Source: Parvularcula oceani
GTDB lineage: Bacteria; Pseudomonadota; Alphaproteobacteria; Caulobacterales; Parvularculaceae
Direction: 5' to 3'
DNA: 64,000 nt
Assembly (NCBI RefSeq): GCF_000733125.1
Contig: NZ_JPHU01000014.1
Coordinates: forward strand, 21,603 to 85,602
The notes below the pieces were generated by a model that made no database searches, was not told where the DNA came from, and worked only from the letters and a program-made list of their open reading frames with translations. Below, piece by piece: positions 60,289-64,000 of this stretch; the first letter of the stretch is position 1; each line of letters opens with the position of its first letter. The position numbers and the translations under genes are program-made.

Positions 60289-61722
60289 ATGTCCACAAAA
60301 CGTGCTACACCGCTGCTCATGGTGAGCCGGTCTGACGCCGATCGCTACCTCAAATCACGCGGCCGCAGGTGGTGGTATTGCCGCCGCGTTCCGACCCGTT
60401 TTGCCCATCTCGATACCCGCGGCACAATCAGAGAAAGTCTGGGGACGGACTCTCTGGAAGTGGCTCGCCTGCGCCGTGACCATCTGGCCGAGGCCGACGA
60501 TGCCTATTGGCAAGGGCTGGCCCTGGCCGCTGCCGGGGAGGGTGGAGCCGAGGCCCTGGGGGCGCTGCGTCAGCGGCACAAGGCCGCCCAGACCCGGGCG
60601 CTGGCGGCGGGCTTCACCTACCGGACAGTCGACCGCCTCGCTGCGACCCCCGACCTCGACGACCTGGTCGAGCGGCTGCTCGCCGTCCGGGAGCGGAGCC
60701 ACAGCGATGACATCGCGCCGCGGGAAGCCGAGGCGCTTCTGGGCGGTGCCCCGCAGCCGCCGGTCAGGGTCTCCGATGCGTTCGAGATCTATCTGCGTGA
60801 GATCGCCTTCAACGACACCCTCTACAAGTCACCCCGGCAGCGCTACAGCTGGGAGAAGACCAAGCGCACCTCGATCGGCTATTTCATCGATCAGGTCGGC
60901 GATCTCGTCCTCACCGAGATCACGAGAGACCACGCCCTCGATTATCAGCGCTGGTGGTCGGCGCAGGTGAAGCCCAACGATCCCAAGGCCAAGCCCGTGG
61001 CACCGAACACGGCGAACCGCCATATCGGCAATATCCGCACGCTGTACACGTCCTATTTCGAGCATATCGGCGAAGAAGAGCGTCCGAACCCCTTCCGCGG
61101 CATTCACTTCAAGGCAAAGTCGCGGACCGAAGTGCCGCCCTTCGAGAATGACTGGGTCCAGGGCCGGATCCTGCAGCCGGGGGCGTTGATCGGCCTCAAT
61201 CTGGACCTCCAGGTCATCACCTATATGCTGATCGAAACGGGATGTCGCCCCAGCGAGATCATCAATCTGCAGCCGGAGGATATCGTGCTCGAGGCGGCTG
61301 TCCCTCACATCGCCATTCGGGCCCGGACCAGCCGTGAGATCAAGACGCTGACCTCGGCCCGCGAGATTCCGCTGGTCGGCGTCGCGTTGGAGGCGGCCAA
61401 GCGTGCCCGAGGAGGCTTCCCCCGCTATCAGGACAAGAGCGAGCTCTTCTCCGCCAATATGATGAAGGGATTTCGACGCCGCGGCCTTTTTCCGACCCCG
61501 GATCATGTCATCTATTCGTTCAGGCATGCCTTCGAGAAGCGGATGCAGGAGGCCAATATCGACTACGGGCTGCGTTGCCTCCTGATGGGGCACAAGACGA
61601 CCCGGCCCGTTTATGGCGATGGCGGTTCACTCGCCTACCGTAGGGAAGAGCTTCTCAAGATTGCCCACCCCTTCTCGCCCGAGATCTTCGAGCGGCTCGA
61701 TGACGAGGTCGCGTCGCGCTGA
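60289..61722 (+). CDS. Tyrosine site-specific integrase
   Basis: 477 residues. The N-terminal part (RYLKSRGRRWWYCRRVPTRFAHLD) is the DUF6538-like start common in island integrases; the catalytic set is ETGCRPSEIINLQ (Arg), SFRHAFEKRM (His-x-x-Arg region) and LMGHKTTRPVYGDGG (His, Tyr). It lies 101 bp after tRNA-Asp. ATG 60289 is used; 60319 is an alternative. Confidence 0.92.
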   Translation: MSTKRATPLLMVSRSDADRYLKSRGRRWWYCRRVPTRFAHLDTRGTIRESLGTDSLEVARLRRDHLAEADDAYWQGLALAAAGEGGAEALGALRQRHKAAQTRALAAGFTYRTVDRLAATPDLDDLVERLLAVRERSHSDDIAPREAEALLGGAPQPPVRVSDAFEIYLREIAFNDTLYKSPRQRYSWEKTKRTSIGYFIDQVGDLVLTEITRDHALDYQRWWSAQVKPNDPKAKPVAPNTANRHIGNIRTLYTSYFEHIGEEERPNPFRGIHFKAKSRTEVPPFENDWVQGRILQPGALIGLNLDLQVITYMLIETGCRPSEIINLQPEDIVLEAAVPHIAIRARTSREIKTLTSAREIPLVGVALEAAKRARGGFPRYQDKSELFSANMMKGFRRRGLFPTPDHVIYSFRHAFEKRMQEANIDYGLRCLLMGHKTTRPVYGDGGSLAYRREELLKIAHPFSPEIFERLDDEVASR

Positions 61723-61882
61723 GGCAAGCGATGAGCCGGGTCTCTTCCTCTTCGCGCTGGGTGATCTCCTGGTCGAGGCGCTGGAAGAGGCCGCAATAGC
61801 CGGGGCCGCAACAGCGGACCACATGGGCAGCAATGCGCCGGGCTTCGTAGAGGCGATCGAGATTGTCGGGTTCGCTCGGCAT
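61655..61882 (-). CDS. Small hypothetical protein antisense to the integrase 3' end
   Basis: 75 residues beginning MPSEPDNLDRLYEARRIAAHVVRCCGPGYCGLFQRLDQEI, which has the composition of a real helical protein, then a degenerate basic tail where it overlaps the integrase by 68 nt. No family was recognised and the ribosome site is weak. Confidence 0.45.
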   Translation of the reverse strand: MPSEPDNLDRLYEARRIAAHVVRCCGPGYCGLFQRLDQEITQREEEETRLIACLSATRPRHRAARRSRARRGGQS

Positions 61883-62066
61883 GGCGATGTCGAGCGGACG
61901 CAGCGAGGAAAGCGGTGCGATCCTATGGAGACGGGTCCGTCGCGTCGCGGGCTACCGGCTTGGTAAATGCCGACGCCAAAATCCGTCCGGTTTGGTCCGT
62001 GCTTTCTCAACGGATGAGCGCAATTTTAGCGCGAGTGGCCTTTGTTCAACACGGGGAGAGACCGGT

Positions 62067-62345
62067 GTGCCCGACGACCGATCCGGCATGCCGGACCCGA
62101 CCCCTTCGATGCGTCGCTCCTCCAAGCCAGCGACGCCGCAAGAGTATCAGGGCCTTCAGGCACCGATCGCGCGGGAGCCGATCCCCGGCGAGCCCTGCCG
62201 GCTGATCGGCAAGGTCTATAATTGGTCGCCGATCTACTTTGAGGTGGCGATCCTTTCGAGGGACGAGGTCGGCAAGCGCAAGGTCGCGAAGAGGCGCGTT
62301 CACCTTACGCCGTGTCCGTACTGCTCAGACCATGGGTCGGTCTAG
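62067..62345 (+). CDS. Hypothetical island protein
   Basis: 92 residues from GTG 62067 (GGGGAG nearby) or 85 from ATG 62088. CRLIGKVYNWSPIYFEVAIL, a basic stretch GKRKVAKRRVHLTPC and a terminal CPYC suggest a small, possibly metal-binding protein. Unknown function. Its end overlaps the convergent XRE gene by 4 nt. Confidence 0.5.
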   Translation: MPDDRSGMPDPTPSMRRSSKPATPQEYQGLQAPIAREPIPGEPCRLIGKVYNWSPIYFEVAILSRDEVGKRKVAKRRVHLTPCPYCSDHGSV

Positions 62346-62800
62346 GCGGCGTGGCTGCCATCGTTCGATCCAGGCCCGCCGCCCGCTAAGTCTTCGAGAA
62401 GACGGCGGAGCGTCTGGTCATCGAGCTTGTCGAGATTGCTGTAGACAACCTTTCGGATGTGGGGGCTCTCAAGGGTGACCGCACGCCTACGGATAAGTTC
62501 CAACACGATCGCGCCGTCAAGAGGAGAGGGGTCTTCGGCCGGAAGCCCTCGGTCGTCGAGCCCCTCAAGGAGCGCATGGGTCTCGATCTCGAGCGCGGCC
62601 GCAAGCTTGATCAGTGTGGGAAGGGAGGGTGGTCTCTTGCCAGCTTCAAACTTGGCAATGGTGGACCCGGAACCGATCCCGACCATCTCGGCCAGATGGG
62701 TTTGCGAGAGCCCGCGGCGAAGGCGCGCCATGAGAAGTCTGTTTCCCAGTCTCTGGGCAATGCGCGCCGCGCTCGGGCAAATATCGGCTGGTCCTTCCAT
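62342..62800 (-). CDS. XRE-family HTH transcriptional regulator
   Basis: 152 residues. LLMARLRRGLSQTHLAEMVGIGSGSTIAKFEAGKRPPSLPTLIKLAAALE is a full Cro/C1 HTH. The C-terminal ~70 residues are helical and may mediate dimers. It is probably the element's regulator. Confidence 0.88.
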   Translation of the reverse strand: MEGPADICPSAARIAQRLGNRLLMARLRRGLSQTHLAEMVGIGSGSTIAKFEAGKRPPSLPTLIKLAAALEIETHALLEGLDDRGLPAEDPSPLDGAIVLELIRRRAVTLESPHIRKVVYSNLDKLDDQTLRRLLEDLAGGGPGSNDGSHAA

Positions 62801-62876
62801 CCCTTAACCCTGCTTCACCGCAAAGTATCTGGGGAAAACAAAATCTTGACAAGCGGAATCAGCAAAGTCCGCCGAA

Positions 62877-63266
62877 TCAGCTTTTGCGCGTGAAGGCAGA
62901 TCGGAAGGCGTCATCGTCGCGTTCGGCGAGCAGGCGGACGCTCGCATGAACGACGACCCGGAGTGATGCGTCAAAGGGCGCTTCGCCGATGAGTTCGCCC
63001 AGGAGCTGCTTGAGCTTCATGGCCGACGGTCCAGAGACTTCGACAGATGCCGCTTTTGGGGCGCGAGCCGGTGCGGTCAGAGAGGTGCAGTCATGCCGTT
63101 CCCCGAGGCGGATCAGCTCGGGCCCCGACGCGCTCAAAAGCGCTGCTCGCACGATGTCCGTGATCTTTCCCGTCGAGACTCCGAGGCTGCAGGCCCGCCG
63201 CCGCACCGCCTGGAGACAGGACTGAAAGTCCCTGTCGGCGGACAGGCGGATCTGATGGGTCTCCAT
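62877..63266 (-). CDS. Hypothetical island protein
   Basis: 129 residues. QIRLSADRDFQSCLQAVRRRACSLGVSTGKITDIVRAAL has a ribbon-helix-helix-like beginning; the rest includes MKLKQLLGELIGEAPFDASLRVVVHASVRLL. DNA-binding or transfer accessory is possible, but no family was fixed. AAAGGGC lies upstream of the ATG. Confidence 0.5.
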   Translation of the reverse strand: METHQIRLSADRDFQSCLQAVRRRACSLGVSTGKITDIVRAALLSASGPELIRLGERHDCTSLTAPARAPKAASVEVSGPSAMKLKQLLGELIGEAPFDASLRVVVHASVRLLAERDDDAFRSAFTRKS

Positions 63267-63661
63267 GGGCGCGATGCCCTTTCCAGTGTGGACGTTTCCA
63301 TAGGCCGCGATTCCTTCTCTCGTGTCGCGTACCCGGCCACATCCTAGCGCAGCTTGTGCCGTTCCGCACGCCGACGGCTCTGTCATGATTTGTGATGAGG
63401 CGGTGGGGGCCAGCACCTTTCGCTGAGCGAAAGGGTCTTGCCGTGGCGGCAAGACGAAACGCCGAAAACGGCCCAGATCTTCGTCTTTAGCGTGTGGTCC
63501 CGTTTTCACGGCCCGGTTTACGGGAACGCCTTGCCGAGACGGCCAGATCATGGCCGTTCAGGCCATATAATCCGTAGACAAAACAGTTTGATCGGAGGGG
63601 AATTCTGTTTCTTGATGAGCGGGCCGGAGCGGTTCCGGCGTTATTAGAAGGAAACCCATCC
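63267..63661. other. 395-bp intergenic region with two tandem hairpins
   Basis: CTTTCGC-TGA-GCGAAAG (63417-63433) and GTCTTGCC-GTG-(GC)GGCAAGAC (63435-63455) are adjacent perfect hairpins. Further on is GGCCAGATCATGGCC near 63541. The region precedes the pilin gene and could contain an oriT, promoters or a small RNA. No supported ORF. Confidence 0.45.
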
Positions 63662-63988
63662 ATGCAATCTTTACTTTCCCATCAGCGTACGGAGAGGGCG
63701 GCCCAGACCGTCGTCGCCGGTGCGCTGCTGGTCGCCGCCGCCGCGGTGATGACGGTGCCGGCCCTTGCCGGTGCCGATACCACCTTTGACACGGCGGTCA
63801 CGACCATCACCGGATATATCAATGGCTCGGCCGGCAAGCTCGCCGCCCTTGTATCCCTCGGTTACGGCATCGTCCGTATGGCCACGAGCGGCTGGTCGCT
63901 CGGCCATGTCGGCGTGCCCATCGCCGTCGGCGTTTCGGCCGGGATCGGTGGACCGATCGTCCAGTCGTCGGTCACCGCGCTCATCTGA
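63662..63988 (+). CDS. VirB2/TraA-like conjugative pilin
   Basis: 108 residues. A long signal region (1-36, ending PALAGA) precedes two hydrophobic helices separated by a short basic loop (about 46-72 and 80-100: GYINGSAGKLAALVSLGYGIVRMA, VGVPIAVGVSAGIGGPIV). Size and layout match VirB2/TrbC/TraA pilins of type IV secretion. AGAAGGAAAC precedes the ATG. It is presumably the first gene of a transfer operon that continues past the window. Confidence 0.7.
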   Translation: MQSLLSHQRTERAAQTVVAGALLVAAAAVMTVPALAGADTTFDTAVTTITGYINGSAGKLAALVSLGYGIVRMATSGWSLGHVGVPIAVGVSAGIGGPIVQSSVTALI

Positions 63989-64000
63989 CCCTTCATCAAA

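Larger units (their letters stand above)
60188..64000 (+). mobile_element. Left end of a tRNA-Asp-integrated, probably conjugative element (partial)
   Basis: From the tRNA 3' end the window holds a tyrosine integrase, several small unassigned genes, an XRE regulator and a VirB2/TraA-like pilin. That content and order fit an integrative conjugative element. The right end and second att copy lie beyond position 64000; no repeat of the tRNA 3' end was found before it. Confidence 0.7.

Noticed and set aside
63438..63647. Small plus-strand frame before the pilin gene
   Set aside because: No ribosome site, no domain, and it covers the hairpin region.

Overview
The window is a GC-rich chromosomal segment that reads as an alphaproteobacterium. 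The lineage evidence is a GapR/DUF2312 nucleoid protein, a TIGR02300 (FYDLN) protein next to aroA, an HWE-family histidine kinase, a phasin, a serine carboxypeptidase with a SPOR domain, and TTAACCAT octamers that look like CtrA half-sites. Six dispersed secreted proteins end in a short P-x-P(G) + hydrophobic + Arg-rich tail of the PEP-CTERM/VPLPA class. A marine member of the Parvularculales/Caulobacterales type is a reasonable guess, but it is not proven by the sequence.

Layout. 1-3.5 kb: a yjf-like envelope locus (K+ channel, DUF2170, PspA-like, GSP-synthase-like ATP-grasp) interrupted by a sorting-signal protein. 3.6-8.3 kb: outer-membrane barrel, CDF metal exporter, lipoprotein MsrA, small proteins and nrdB. 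8.3-10.6 kb: an accessory patch with a lower-GC membrane/coiled-coil gene and a truncated tandem duplicate. 10.7-21.5 kb: lipoproteins, sulfotransferase, sorting-signal proteins, SDR, RecD-like helicase, exonuclease III, MAPEG protein, haloalkane dehalogenase. 21.6-29.2 kb: TIGR02300, aroA, a Kef-type antiporter, sterol-desaturase-like enzyme, an isolated rplK-rplA pair, a zeta-GST/FAH catabolic pair and tRNA-Arg. 29.2-42.8 kb: DEAD-box helicase, LytTR regulator head-to-head with an acyltransferase, AIM24, a DUF427-DUF924 fusion, GapR, Dac peptidase, phasin, LysR, HWE kinase, DUF1499, ClpS-ClpA.

45-49.5 kb is the most plastic stretch: an AT-rich DUF2971 gene, then a REP-associated tyrosine transposase (RAYT) with two ~110-bp palindromes. 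These palindromes overlap both the start and the stop of a DUF3833-like gene. Broken copies of that gene and a pair of ~95-bp direct repeats follow. 49.6-60 kb returns to ordinary genes: sorting-signal proteins, glyoxalase I, a membrane-anchored T5orf172/GIY-YIG protein, a channel with an unusual pore, RecG-DUF502, a second DEAD-box helicase, a hydrolase and an MDR reductase. At 60.1 kb a tRNA-Asp is followed directly by a tyrosine integrase, small island genes, an XRE regulator and a VirB2/TraA-like pilin at the window edge. This is the left end of an integrated, probably conjugative, element.

No single large undescribed multi-gene system is evident. The strongest leads are the RAYT/palindrome mosaic that has remodelled a gene, the tRNA-Asp element, the yjf-like locus, the shared sorting tail, and the unassigned membrane/coiled-coil gene after nrdB. 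All family assignments come from motif recognition by eye; no database search was possible.
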